A stretch of 64,000 nt of DNA from Bombyx mori (Eukaryota > Arthropoda > Insecta > Lepidoptera > Bombycidae). The stretch covers positions 7,812,753 through 7,876,752 of the forward strand of contig NC_085135.1 in NCBI RefSeq assembly GCF_030269925.1. Reading direction: 5' to 3'. Below are positions 43,758 to 53,314 of this stretch, in pieces; positions within the stretch are counted from its first letter, which is position 1; each line of letters opens with the position of its first letter. A model generated the notes under the pieces. That model searched no databases, was not told the origin of the DNA, and saw only the letters and a program-made list of their open reading frames with translations. The position numbers were made by a program, and so were the translations under genes.

Positions 43758-43876
43758 TATTATTTTTATTTGGAATCTGGTGCCGAATGTTCTCTTGTCG
43801 AGAAATCTATTAGTAGTAGCTTCATAATTCAGGAATTTTATGCGATAGTTCTCATAAAGGGTCTGTTGTTTTGACC
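43758..43876 (+). pseudogene. Protease remnant of the outer Gypsy element
   Basis: The plus strand reads YLESGAECSLVEKSISSSF and ends at TGA. SGAECSL is the active-site neighbourhood of Ty3/Gypsy proteases (usual DSGAECSL; here Asp is Glu). Same strand as the gag at 24937 and the LTRs at 24664 and 45388, in the expected order. Confidence 0.6.
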
Positions 43877-44224
43877 AAAACTGTACGGAACAAATCCTTA
43901 GCGATAGTTTATTGCTTACTCATTTTTATGTCATGTACTACCCGATAGTTGTTTTAATCGGTTCAGTGAGATTGAGCATTCAGCGAAATAAGCACTTAAA
44001 TCTTGTGTGTCCTTATTCGAAGCCCAGACTTGCGTTATTGCTGACCAAGCTCGCAATGAGCTCATGGAATTGTTCTATCCAACGTATAAAAAGGATAAGC
44101 CCTCTTGAGCTTTTAATAATTCGCGTGACATACCCCCAAAGCTTTTTACTTTAAATGATACTGAAAACAAGAGATTAACCTTGACTTTTCGTAGTAGCAT
44201 ACTTCAATAAAACAATTTGGATCA
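43877..44224 (+). other. Eroded outer Gypsy pol, unassigned
   Basis: No RT or RNase H motif is readable; most of pol has been deleted between the protease and integrase remnants. Confidence 0.4.
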
Positions 44225-44756
44225 GGCATCCGTAAAATAGTGTCTCAAAGGATGACCGAACAGGCAGAGAAAACTAAAGCTAAATTTGATAGCACTAAAG
44301 CAAAAATGAAAGGAATTGATTAGGGTCAATACGTTTCAACGTTGGTTCCGAACCGAAAGGGTTAAACTTAAGGGTTAAGGGTTTACTGGTGGTAGGACTT
44401 TACTGGTGGTAGGACTTGTGAGTCCGCGCGGGTAGGTACCACCGCCCTGCCTATTTCTGCCGTGAAGCAGTAATGCGTTTCGGTTTGAAGGGTGGGGCAG
44501 CCGTTGTAACTATACTGAGAGTTTAGAACTTGTATCTCAAGGTGGGTGGCGCGTCTACGCTGTAGATGTCTATGGGCTCCAGTAACCACTTAACACCAGG
44601 TGGGCTGTGAGCTCGTCCACCCATCTAAGCAATAAAAAAAAAAAAAAACCAAGGTAAGTCAAAAAGTTTGGGGGCTACGAGGTAAAGAAGGTCCTTCCTA
44701 ATGACCGATACGAGGTCAAGAAAATCACAGAACGTGGACCCAAAAGTAGCCCATGA
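44225..44756 (+). pseudogene. Integrase C-terminal remnant of the outer Gypsy element, split by Bm1
   Basis: Before the SINE: RKIVSQRMTEQAEKTKAKFD, KMKGID, stop, GQYV, LVPNRKG. After it: KKFGGYEVKKVLPNDRYEVKK and ITERGPKSSP, then TGA at 44753-44755. This is the chromo-like C-terminal segment common to Ty3/Gypsy integrases (usual KF.GPY.V..VLPNDRY.V). Dead. Confidence 0.65.
44385..44648 (+). repeat. Bm1: Full-length Bm1 SINE
   Basis: The best Bm1 copy in the window: CTGGTGGTAGGACTTGTGAG, GTGAAGCAGTAATGCGTTTC, GGGTGGGGCAGCCGTTGTAA, CTATGGGCTCCAGTAACCAC, CCCATCTAAGCAATAAAA plus an A-tail. The first 17 bases (ACTGGTGGTAGGACTTT) are doubled. Inserted in the integrase remnant. Confidence 0.9.
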
Positions 44757-44869
44757 AAATTACGAGCAGCTCCAAACCATGGAAAACAGAATGAGATTGC
44801 CGTGTCGGCGTATGGATTTCCATTAGAAGAGCTACAATTTTTGGAATGAGGCTTCTCTTTGTGTGCCTA

Positions 44870-45290
44870 GCTTTGAACACCAGCGAAGAGGCTTGGTTGT
44901 TCCAATATTATTGATGGCGTGTAAGCCAGACTTTGAACACTAGCGTGTAGGCTTGGTTGTTGCAATATGAGTAATGGCGTGTAGGCCTAAGTCCGAACAC
45001 CAGCGATTGAGGCTTAGTAATTCTATTTCTATAAGGCGTTAATCCTGAGCACCAGCGTCGAGGCATGGTAGCTCTTCTGATATCTTAGGGCGTGGGAGCC
45101 TGGAATCTAACTGCCAGCGTCGAGGCTTGGTAGCTCTAGATTATTAAGGTTTCCAGGCCTGAAATCTGAACACCAGCGTCGACGCTTGGTTGTTCTGGTA
45201 TTCTAGGGTTTCGAGACCTGAAATTTGAGTGCCAGCGTCGAGGCTTGGTATTTCAAATGACATAAAGGAGTCGAGACCAGGACACTAAAA
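44870..45290 (+). repeat. About seven tandem repeats of about 60 bp before the outer 3' LTR
   Basis: The core GAACACCAGCGTCGAGGCTT recurs, diverged, near 44875, 44935, 44994, 45048, 45109, 45168 and 45226 (spacing 54-61), with GGTTGTTC and GGCGTG blocks between. No shared ORF. The position between integrase and 3' LTR suggests it is part of the outer Gypsy element. Confidence 0.85.
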
Positions 45291-45387
45291 GTCGAACTCG
45301 ATAGTAATTCAGTGTAATAGTTAAGTGAGATGATTTATGTGAAGTATATCATTTTGACGCAGGGACGCGTCATGAGCAGTATGGCCG

Positions 45388-45803
45388 TGTCGGCGCGTGT
45401 TTTTATAAACCATTGGTTCTTCTATACTATATAATATTATAAAGAGGAAAGATTTGTTTGTTTGTTTGTTTCGAATAGGCTCCGAAACTACTGGACTGAT
45501 TTGAAATTTTTTTTTTCCATTAGAAGCCGACATTGTCCCTGATGAACATAGGCTACTTTTTTTAATTTTTTTTTTTTTTTTAATTTTTTTTTTATTGCTT
45601 AGATGTGTGGACGAGCTCATTTTTTTGGTTTCATGTGTGTTTTAATGTTTCCGAAGCGAAGCGAGGGCGGGTCGCTAGTGAATAATAAAGATGGGATGAC
45701 AAACAACACGTGCAAGCATTCATCGAAAACAACACGTGCAAGATAAGAGTCGTAAACAACATCGTCCCACCACGATACCTTGCTATAAAAACGATCCGTT
45801 GTT
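45388..45803 (+). repeat. 3' LTR of the outer Gypsy element, left part, itself interrupted
   Basis: TGTCGGCGCGTGTTTT to ACCATTGGTT, then a foreign block (about 45419-45683), then AATAAAGATGGGATGACAAA through the TATA box (about 45783) to CCGTTGTT at 45803, where the CR1-like LINE begins. The LTR text GTCTCTCGAGCT resumes at 58052-58063 and is cut again by another LINE. Its remainder is not in the window. Confidence 0.7.
45419..45683 (+). repeat. Dispersed repeat inserted in the outer 3' LTR
   Basis: Begins near TTCTATACTATATAATATTA and ends at GGGCGGGTCGCTAG. It contains a TTTG tandem run and CTCCGAAACTACTGGACTGA, a style common in lepidopteran short interspersed repeats. A stretch at about 45580-45622 looks like the tail of a minus-strand Bm1 (TTTTATTGCTTAGATG, GACGAGCTCAT). 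No ORF. Confidence 0.5.
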
Positions 45804-46025
45804 TTTATTTATTTATTTAATATATTTTGTACACACAGCTGTTAGAAAAGACACGTCAATAAGGATACAGAGTACAAGGGCACTACTTATTTCATGCTGA
45901 AATCTCTTCCAGTAGGCCCGCAAAAGGAAAGAAGAATTAGGAACACAAACCTAGTGCATACAGTAAACATTACATATAATAATATATACATATAACAAGA
46001 TACAAAACAATATATATACATACAA

Positions 46026-46027
46026 AT

Positions 46028-46066
<39 letters not shown>
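46026..46066. repeat. (CA)n(TA)n microsatellite in LINE 3' UTR
   Basis: About ten CA units followed by about nine TA units in the 3' UTR of the CR1-like LINE. Confidence 0.9.
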
Positions 46067-46127
46067 ACATACACACATATACTTACTTTGTATTATAATA
46101 CATTATACAAATATATATATACTTTAT

Positions 46128-48516
46128 TTAAGATGGTAAGGATAAATAATGTTCTTTAACAGATTTCTTGAACGCTGCTATGGTTTTGCACGCTCGTATG
46201 CTTGGAGGGAGGGAATTCCAAAGTACAACTGCTTGTACAGAAAATGATTTTGCGTAAGCATGTGTTTTATGAACAGGGCATTTGAGGAGAGTTTTAATGT
46301 GTGTTCTACAAGGAGCAAGGGAGGGACGGGCATAGGTAAAGCGATCACGTAAATATTGTGGGTAGTTAGGATTATGTAGGATATTAAATAGGAAGCACAA
46401 CATTCTAGTATTTCTGCGGAAACGGACTGGGAGCCACTTGAGCTTTTTGCGAAATTCAGAAATATGATCATATTTTTTGAGACCAAAAATAAAACGGATG
46501 CATAAATTTTGCAAACGCTCAAGCTTATTGAGAAGCTCCTCAGTGGCATCCAAATAGCAAGCATCAGCGTAGTCCAAAATGGGTAAAATGAGACTTTGGG
46601 CAAGATAAATTTTAGTTTCCAAAGGCAAAAAATATTGGAGACATTTGAGTGAATGGAATGCAAAGTTAACTTTGCTGCTAACATTGTTAACCTGCTCATT
46701 CCAGCTTAAGAAAGAGTTAAAGGTAACGCCAAGGTTTTTAACAGTTTCACTAAAGACAGTTGGCCATTCAATATGAGAGATCCAATTGCAGAATGATTTA
46801 ATGCACGAATAGCATATCTATTACCAATTATGATGGCCTGTGTTTTGTTGGCATTAAGTAAGAGTCCATGAGACGTTGCCCATTCATTAATGTTTTCCAA
46901 ATCACAATTAACATCCTTGACTGCTCTATCAATTTCACTAGGTGCGCAGTGATGGTAAATTTGCAAATCATCTGCATAAAGATGAAAATTTGAGGATATC
47001 AAAGTAGTGACTGTGTTAATAAACACTGAGAAAAGAAGAGGAGAGAGAACACCACCCTGAGGCACGCCAGCATCAACAGCAACCCAGTCTGAGAAGGATT
47101 CATTTTGACGTGTGCGTTGTGAACGGCCCCGAAGATATGAATCAAACCACCTTAGGGCAGAAGTAGTAATGTTATGGGATCGAAGAATACCGAGCAGGAT
47201 ATCGAGATCCACGCAGTTGAATGCGTTACTGAAGTCAAGTAGTACAAGAATGGTTAGGGATTGGTTTTCAATTGCCCATCGAATGTCATCTGTCACTTTC
47301 AGCATCGCAGACACCGTGCTGTGTCCCGATCGGAAACCTGATTGAAAGTTGCTAAGAATATTATTGGAGAGGAGGAAATTTTGTAGTTGCTTGTGAACAA
47401 TGTGCTCCAGCACTTTCGAGAGAAAAGGAAGTATGGAGATAGGACGATAATGTGACAAAGACGAAGGATTGCTGGTTTTAGGTAAAGGGATAATATTAGC
47501 GGATTTCCAGGATTTAGGAAAGGATCCAGATTGTAAGGAATGGTTAATTATGTTCGTTAAACAAGGAAGTAGTATATCAAGAATGGGGATAAGCATTTTA
47601 GAGCACAAGTTGTCACTACCTACAGCATGGGAAGAAATAGATAAAATAGCTTTACGAACATTATTGGTCGATACTGACTGAAACTTAAAGGAAGAATGTT
47701 TAGGCAAAGGGAGATTAAGTAACGTTTGCAAAGTTCTCGATTTACGACACTGATCAACTGAGAAAGAGGGTGTAGAAAAATGTTTGTTGAGTGCGTTTAA
47801 ATCGAGACCGCCGTAGGACGTAGATGATGCTTTTCCTATGCCTACGGATTTTAAAAATTTCCATACATCAGAAGACTTACGATTTATGAGAGATTCATGG
47901 AAATGGCGTCTCTTGGCATCTCGACATAGATGATTGCACCGATTACGTAATAGTTTATAGTATGTTAGATTGCGCTCGGACGGTTGACGTTTTAGCCTCT
48001 TTCGAGCTTTATCTCGGCAGGCCATCCATTGCTTAATTTCAGGAGATAACCAAGGCGCTGGCTTATGTTTGATTTTGACACGCTTGATGGGAGCGTGATG
48101 GTCGTATAATTCTAAAATCGACTCCGTGAAAAATGCTACCTTTCCATCTATATCCAATTCATCATTCTCAATGCCTCCATGTTAATGCCTTTGTAACTGC
48201 GAAGAAATAGAAACTCAGACTTACGCTTAGGAGCCCGCACACGGAGAGATAAGAAAATCAAGTCATGATATGAAAATGAAGCGGTTATTTGACCATGAGT
48301 GTCAATACTACTAGAAGAAGATACCATCATCAAATCTAATAGAGAGGGAGTGCAATTTGGAAAATGGTGAGTGGCTGAAACAGGCAATATCCTGAGATTA
48401 TGAGAACTTAAAACAGATAATAGTTGCTTAGATCGAAAATCATTCTTCAGCATGCAAGTATTAAAATCCCCCATCACAATAATATGATCGGCCAAAGAAC
48501 AGTGATTAGACAGCAA
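46128..48516 (-). pseudogene. CR1-like LINE ORF2, C-terminal part: endonuclease end and RT
   Basis: Three overlapping frames. 48516-48148 has the endonuclease GDFNTCML, CTPSLLDLMMV and SFSYHDLIF motifs. 48157-46706 has the RT with FRSGHSTVSAMLKV, LVLLDFSNAFN, VPQGGVLSPLLFSVF and FHLYADDLQIY. 46628-46128 has the C-terminal QSLILPILDYADACYLDA. Two frameshifts (near 48150 and 46700) separate them; the catalytic residues are kept. Aligns well with the intact ORF at 125-3082. Confidence 0.85.
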
Positions 48517-49106
48517 TTCATCAAGACATTCAAAATAATTAACACGAATATTAGGACTGTAAAAAACACCTCTTTTTTTTTTTTTTTTTTTTCGGGTAGA
48601 GGGCCGAACCTCCTACGAGGTCCCCGCGCAAAAGGGGCGCGCGGGGTATGTGAGACTCAACGATCTGCATGGTGTTGTGAGCAGACCGCAGGCCCAAGGA
48701 TTTTAGAGCCCACCCACTAAACGACTCCCCTGCACTCTTACACCCGACGTCCGATCCCCTCCGAGGTCAGAACCCGGATGAGGTAGGGGGGCTACCGCGG
48801 TCAACACTACAACCAGACGGCGCGGCTCACCCCAAGGACGCCCAGCCGACGGAGCCTTCGAGGCGACTCGAAGGCTCTGAAACGTCGGCCGTCTCGGTAC
48901 GGCAGCCCGTCGGGCCGCCCAGACGGTGCCGCTGGTGTCCCGGAATACCCCGCTGGACCAGAACCAGCCTGCCGGGTCGGGACGCGATACACCGTCGACC
49001 GGTCGCTCTATTCACTCCACGGCAGCGCGCTAGAGTGCTGGTAGCGCGCCGCGCGGCCTCACCCCCTCAGGTCGCCCCTTGACCTTCACCGGGGGGAGGC
49101 CGCCAC

Positions 49107-52100
49107 CTACAGGGGCCGGGACGTACGGGCGTATTCCCGCCTCCGGCCCCCGGCTCGACGGCGACGGATCGGTGCGGAAAGGGAAGAGCTCTCCCTCTCT
49201 CGCTCCGCCGCCTCCTTCTGCGATATGGTGGACTCGCAGAAGTCGAGCATCGCCTTCCAGGACGCGTCGCTGCCGAGCATCGTAGCCACGACGCGCGGCA
49301 GCGAGAGGTCCTCTCCTATGACCGCGACGAGGGCGGCGCGTTGCTCGTCGAATCCAGAGCAACGCGCCAGCGTGTGTTCCGCTGTGTCATCCTCGTCGCG
49401 GTCCGCGCAGTGGTGGCACTGCGCCGTCGGTTCCCTTCCGGCTATCTTATGCAAGTACCGGCCGAAACATCCGTGGCCGGTAAGCATCTGCGTCAGCCGG
49501 AAGGTGAGGCATCCGCGGTCGCGGCCCACCCAGTCCGCGAGAACCGGGCGGACCGCCTCGACGGTACGGAGGCCGGCCGACGGGTCCGCCAAGCGGCGAG
49601 ACCACGCCTCCAGCACGGACCGCCGAGATTGGAGCCTCCGCGCTCGAACTACTCCTTCGCCGGGACGCCCTTCCCCCCTAGAGCGAAGGTCGCTACGCCA
49701 CCGGTAATCGGCAGCGAGCGCCTCCGCCTCCAGGTCCCAGGGTGGCACCCGGCGAGCAAGCACGCCGCCTCGAAGGAGACGGTGCGGTATCCTCGGATCG
49801 CCCTGACCGCGATCGCGCGCTGCGGACGTCGCAGCGCCGCGATGTTCTTGCGGGTCAGGGCGTGGCACCATACGGGAGCCCCATATAGTGCCATCGACCG
49901 CACCACCCCCCGTCGCCATCAGTCGAGGGCCCAACTTCGCAAAGTGAGCGCGGAAGTTCCACCGACCATCCAGTTCGAGGCCGAGGTACCGAAGACCGGT
50001 CACCCCGACCCCGACGCGGACGCCTCCGATCACGAGGTGGGCGCCCAGAGGCGGCGCTCGTCCCGGCCCGTGAAACAACAGGGCCTGGGTTTTGTCGAGC
50101 GCCACCTCGAGCCCCAACCGTCGGATCCTAGTGACGACGTGTGCCACGCCTGCGCACGCCAGACGGGCAGACTCCCGGTAGTCCCTCCCCGGAGCCACGA
50201 CCAACGTGTCGTCGGCGTAACATATTACGCTCAGCCCGGGAAGGGGACCCCGTACGACACCCCACAGGACCCAGTCGTAGCCGATGTTCCACAGCAGGGG
50301 GCCCAGGACGGACCCCTGCGGAACACCGCGCTCGACGGGGAAGCGGTACATCGCCCCACCGTGTCCGATGCACTGGATCGACCTGCCCTCGAGATAGGAG
50401 CCGATCAGTCGGCGGAGGTATGCGGGGACGCCGTGATACTCCAGCGCCCCCGCGATCACCGACCAGGGCAGGGTGTTGAAGGCGTTCCTTACGTCTAAGG
50501 ATAACGCCATCGCCACCCCGCCCCGGGATACGGCTTCGTCGGAGAGGGCACGCACGCGCAGTATCGCGTCGATCGTCGAGCGGCCCTCTCTGAAGCCGTA
50601 TTGTTCCGCCGAGAGATCGGGACCCGTCTCGGTCAGGTGCCGGACGATGCGGGCCGCGACGATCCTCTCGAGCATCTTGCCCGCTTCGTCCAGCAACACG
50701 ATGGGGCGATAGCCCGCGGGTGAGTCCGCGGGGCGCCCGTCCTTCCGCAGAAGGACCAGTCTGCCCGTCTTCCATTTCGACGGGAACCGTCCCGACTCGA
50801 GGCACGCTTCGAAAAGCCCCCCGAGCCGGTCCCCTAGGGCCTCGAAGGCCAAGCTCCAGACCCGGCCGTGAACGCCGTCAGGGCCGGGGGCCGCGTCCTT
50901 CGCTCTCATTCTGGACACGGCCCCATGGATCTCTGCCCCCGTGATAGGGGGAGGGGGCTCCTCGGCAGCAGGAACGCTCGGGCGACGCGGCGGCGTGCCC
51001 CACGTGGCGTCCATCTGGGGGCACGCTGCCGGCGGGAAAAGCGCGGAAACTATTTCCCGCAGCTGCCGAGGCTGGAGCCGCTCGGTCACCGGGAGCGCCC
51101 ACAGCTGCAGTTTCCTGCGAACCATCTTGTATGGGCGCCCCCAGGGATCTTCGTCGAGCGACTCCAGGAGAGTCTTCATGCTCTGCTTCTTGGCCTCGCC
51201 GATGGCCAGCTGCAACGCCGTCTGCTTTTGACGACAGTCAGCGTGCAGCCGGGCCGCCGTTTCCGCGAACGTAGCGTCGCGACGACGGCGGCGGCGGTGA
51301 CGTGCGCTCCGGCGGCGCGCCCTCACGCACTCCTCGCGGAGTCTTGCGATCTCGGGCGACCACCAGAACGCACCCCCACGTGGTGCTCGGGGGCCGACCC
51401 GGGGCATGGCGGCATCACAAATGTTTGCCATGGTGCCCCGGAACCAGTCGACCTCCGCATCCACGTCCGCGAGCCGCGCGGGTTTTGGCGCCCACGCAGC
51501 AACAGCGGCCGCCTCCATCAGCAACTCCTTGTTCATTCTTTTCAAGGCCCACCTGGGAAACGAACGGGGCGCACCTTGCGGGAGCTCCTCCTCACCGCGG
51601 GCGCCCGCGGCTGACGACGACGACAAGGAGGAGGCGGAGAGCTCGAATCGGACGTATCTGTGGTCCGAGAGCGTCTCCGCCCCCTCGAGTACGCGCCAGC
51701 CGCGGGTGCGGCGCACGGCGGACGGGGACGCGAACGTCACGTCCACGTGAGATTCCCCGTTCCACCGCACGCAAGTCGCGACCGTGCCTCTGTTTAGGAG
51801 ACAGAGGCCGGTCGCGATCGCCCACTCCGAAAGGGCCCCGCCTCGCGAATCCGTGCGGGGGGAACCCCAAGCCGTACACTTGGCATTGAGGTCCCCCGCG
51901 ACGATGACAGGGCGGGACCCGAGGCGGTGTAAAAGCGCCTCGAGCCCGCCCAGAAACCGCTCGAACTCGGCGAGGCTCCTGTTCGGAGAAAAGTACGCCC
52001 CGATCACGACGGTCCCGTCGATCCTAGCCGCGACGTACCCGGGTCCCCTGGCCACCATTTCCAAGGGGGGTAACGCCGCGGACTGTCTCAACGCAATGGC

Positions 52101-52271
52101 CACGGAGCCGTCGACGTCCCCCATCCAGCAGTCCTGGTCGGTGGGGACGAAGTACGGCTCCGCGGCGACAGCGACGTCGATTGACCACTCCGCCATGGTG
52201 TGGACGAGGAGATCCTGTGCCCTGGCGGAGTGGTTCAAATTACTTTGAAGGAAGCGATGGACGCAACCCAT
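49107..52271 (-). CDS. R1-clade LINE ORF2: endonuclease-RT (1054 codons, one out-of-frame stretch)
   Basis: Starts MGCVHRFLQSNLNHSARAQD at 52271, its ATG overlapping the ORF1 stop (TAATG). Endonuclease residues about 1-215 with VIVAGDLNAKCTAWGS and LSDHRYVRFEL; RT about 440-740 with RGVPQGSVLGPLLWN (near 653) and VICYADDTLVVA (near 688); C-terminal CHHCADRDEDDTAEHTLARC (near 953-973). The frame is open throughout, but about 75 bp are missing near 49910 relative to copy 1, and a compensating indel near 49747 restores the frame, so about 55 residues between them (around 790-845) are nonsense. Probably inactive despite the open frame. The R1 clade includes R1, TRAS, SART and Waldo families. Confidence 0.88.
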   Translation of the reverse strand: MGCVHRFLQSNLNHSARAQDLLVHTMAEWSIDVAVAAEPYFVPTDQDCWMGDVDGSVAIALRQSAALPPLEMVARGPGYVAARIDGTVVIGAYFSPNRSLAEFERFLGGLEALLHRLGSRPVIVAGDLNAKCTAWGSPRTDSRGGALSEWAIATGLCLLNRGTVATCVRWNGESHVDVTFASPSAVRRTRGWRVLEGAETLSDHRYVRFELSASSLSSSSAAGARGEEELPQGAPRSFPRWALKRMNKELLMEAAAVAAWAPKPARLADVDAEVDWFRGTMANICDAAMPRVGPRAPRGGAFWWSPEIARLREECVRARRRSARHRRRRRRDATFAETAARLHADCRQKQTALQLAIGEAKKQSMKTLLESLDEDPWGRPYKMVRRKLQLWALPVTERLQPRQLREIVSALFPPAACPQMDATWGTPPRRPSVPAAEEPPPPITGAEIHGAVSRMRAKDAAPGPDGVHGRVWSLAFEALGDRLGGLFEACLESGRFPSKWKTGRLVLLRKDGRPADSPAGYRPIVLLDEAGKMLERIVAARIVRHLTETGPDLSAEQYGFREGRSTIDAILRVRALSDEAVSRGGVAMALSLDVRNAFNTLPWSVIAGALEYHGVPAYLRRLIGSYLEGRSIQCIGHGGAMYRFPVERGVPQGSVLGPLLWNIGYDWVLWGVVRGPLPGLSVICYADDTLVVAPGRDYRESARLACAGVAHVVTRIRRLGLEVALDKTQALLFHGPGRAPPLGAHLVIGGVRVGVGVTGLRYLGLELDGRWNFRAHFAKLGPRLMATGGGAVDGTIWGSRMVPRPDPQEHRGAATSAARDRGQGDPRIPHRLLRGGVLARRVPPWDLEAEALAADYRWRSDLRSRGEGRPGEGVVRARRLQSRRSVLEAWSRRLADPSAGLRTVEAVRPVLADWVGRDRGCLTFRLTQMLTGHGCFGRYLHKIAGREPTAQCHHCADRDEDDTAEHTLARCSGFDEQRAALVAVIGEDLSLPRVVATMLGSDASWKAMLDFCESTISQKEAAERERESSSLSAPIRRRRAGGRRREYARTSRPL

Positions 52272-53314
52272 TACGGGGCTACGTCCATCGCTCCCTCGTC
52301 TGTCCCGCCCTGCGACTCTTCTCGTGCCGCGGCGGGAGCTGACTCACCGGCTGCCCTTTTTGCAGCCGGCTTCTTTTTCTTTCCGCCCCTCCTCGTTTTT
52401 GTAGAGGAGGGGGCGGATTTACACGCCGGGCCCCCGGCCCGGTGGCCGGCCTTCCTTTTGGCCGCGTCGCACAAGACGCAGTGCGGCGCGGCTGTGGTGC
52501 AGGAGGCTGCCTTGTGCCCCGGTTGGCCGCAGCGGAAACACAAGCCGCTGCGGTCCACGGTCGAGGGGCACTTGGCGAGACCGTGGCCGGTGCCGAAGCA
52601 CCGAAGACAGCGCCACGGCCTGGCATCCTGCAGCTGCACGTGGGCCACTACCCAGCCCACGCGCAGCCTTCCTGGGCTGTCGGAAGGCCGCCCCTGTGGA
52701 GGGGTGGCCAGGAGGGTCGCCGTTGCAATCGGGCAACGCGCCCACGCCGTCCGGGTTCCGGAATATGTCACCCGGAGCTCTCCGACTTTGACGTCGGCGA
52801 GGGCGCAGTTGCCCTGCGACGCGATGGCCGCGGCGACCTCCTCCTTAGTTGCGCACTCGTCGAGGCCCGTGATTTTGACTTCTCCCATCTTCACGGGCCG
52901 CGCGATGCGCACCACCTCGGGGTCCGGCAGGATCTCCCTCAGCCGAGCCGCCAATTTTTCGGCCGCGGCGTTTGTGTTGGGGCCGGGGCACTCTATAAGA
53001 CGAGCCCCGTTGGCCGTCTGCCGGACCTTGATGCCCCCCTCCACGCCGAGGGCGTCCACATTCACGCCGCCGCGCGCCTGGGTCATCACCTCGTGGTAGG
53101 TGATGCCCTTTTCTTTGCCAGCCGGCAGCAGCTCCACTACCACTGCAGCCGACCGCGGGGCGCGCGGCCTCCTTCTTCCAGTTCGGCCCCTCGGCTCCGC
53201 TCGACCCTCTTGGCGGGGAGCGGTGGCCGCAGGGGCGGGCTTGGGGCGCGGCGCAGGAGGCGCCGCCACATTTTTGGGCCCGCGCCGCACTACCGTCGTC
53301 CAGGCCTCTTCCAT
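52271..53314 (-). CDS. R1-clade LINE ORF1, C-terminal part with three zinc knuckles
   Basis: Encodes the RNA-binding Gag-like protein. From MEEAWTTVVRRGPKN it runs through the R1-type core (VVVELLPAGKEKGITYHEVM, GARLIECPGPNTNAAAEKLA, LREILPDPEVVRIARP) to CLRCFGTGHGLAKC, CFRCGQPGHKAASC and CVLCDAAKRKAGHRAGGPAC, then a Lys/Arg-rich tail, stop TAA at 52271-52273. The N-terminal half is in another frame (53290-54465) overlapping by 25 bp; in the family ORF1 is normally one protein, so a single-base indel near 53300 is likely. Confidence 0.85.
   Translation of the reverse strand: MEEAWTTVVRRGPKNVAAPPAPRPKPAPAATAPRQEGRAEPRGRTGRRRPRAPRSAAVVVELLPAGKEKGITYHEVMTQARGGVNVDALGVEGGIKVRQTANGARLIECPGPNTNAAAEKLAARLREILPDPEVVRIARPVKMGEVKITGLDECATKEEVAAAIASQGNCALADVKVGELRVTYSGTRTAWARCPIATATLLATPPQGRPSDSPGRLRVGWVVAHVQLQDARPWRCLRCFGTGHGLAKCPSTVDRSGLCFRCGQPGHKAASCTTAAPHCVLCDAAKRKAGHRAGGPACKSAPSSTKTRRGGKKKKPAAKRAAGESAPAAAREESQGGTDEGAMDVAP

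Noticed and set aside
44870..45290. Regular GAACACCAGCG repeats as a CRISPR array
   Set aside because: Repeat cores are diverged and the sequence between them is repeated too, so it is a minisatellite.
48807..49015. Short minus-strand ORFs in the R1 3' UTR (also 27440-27648)
   Set aside because: Conserved only because the two LINE copies are nearly identical; about 60 codons in GC-rich UTR with no domain.
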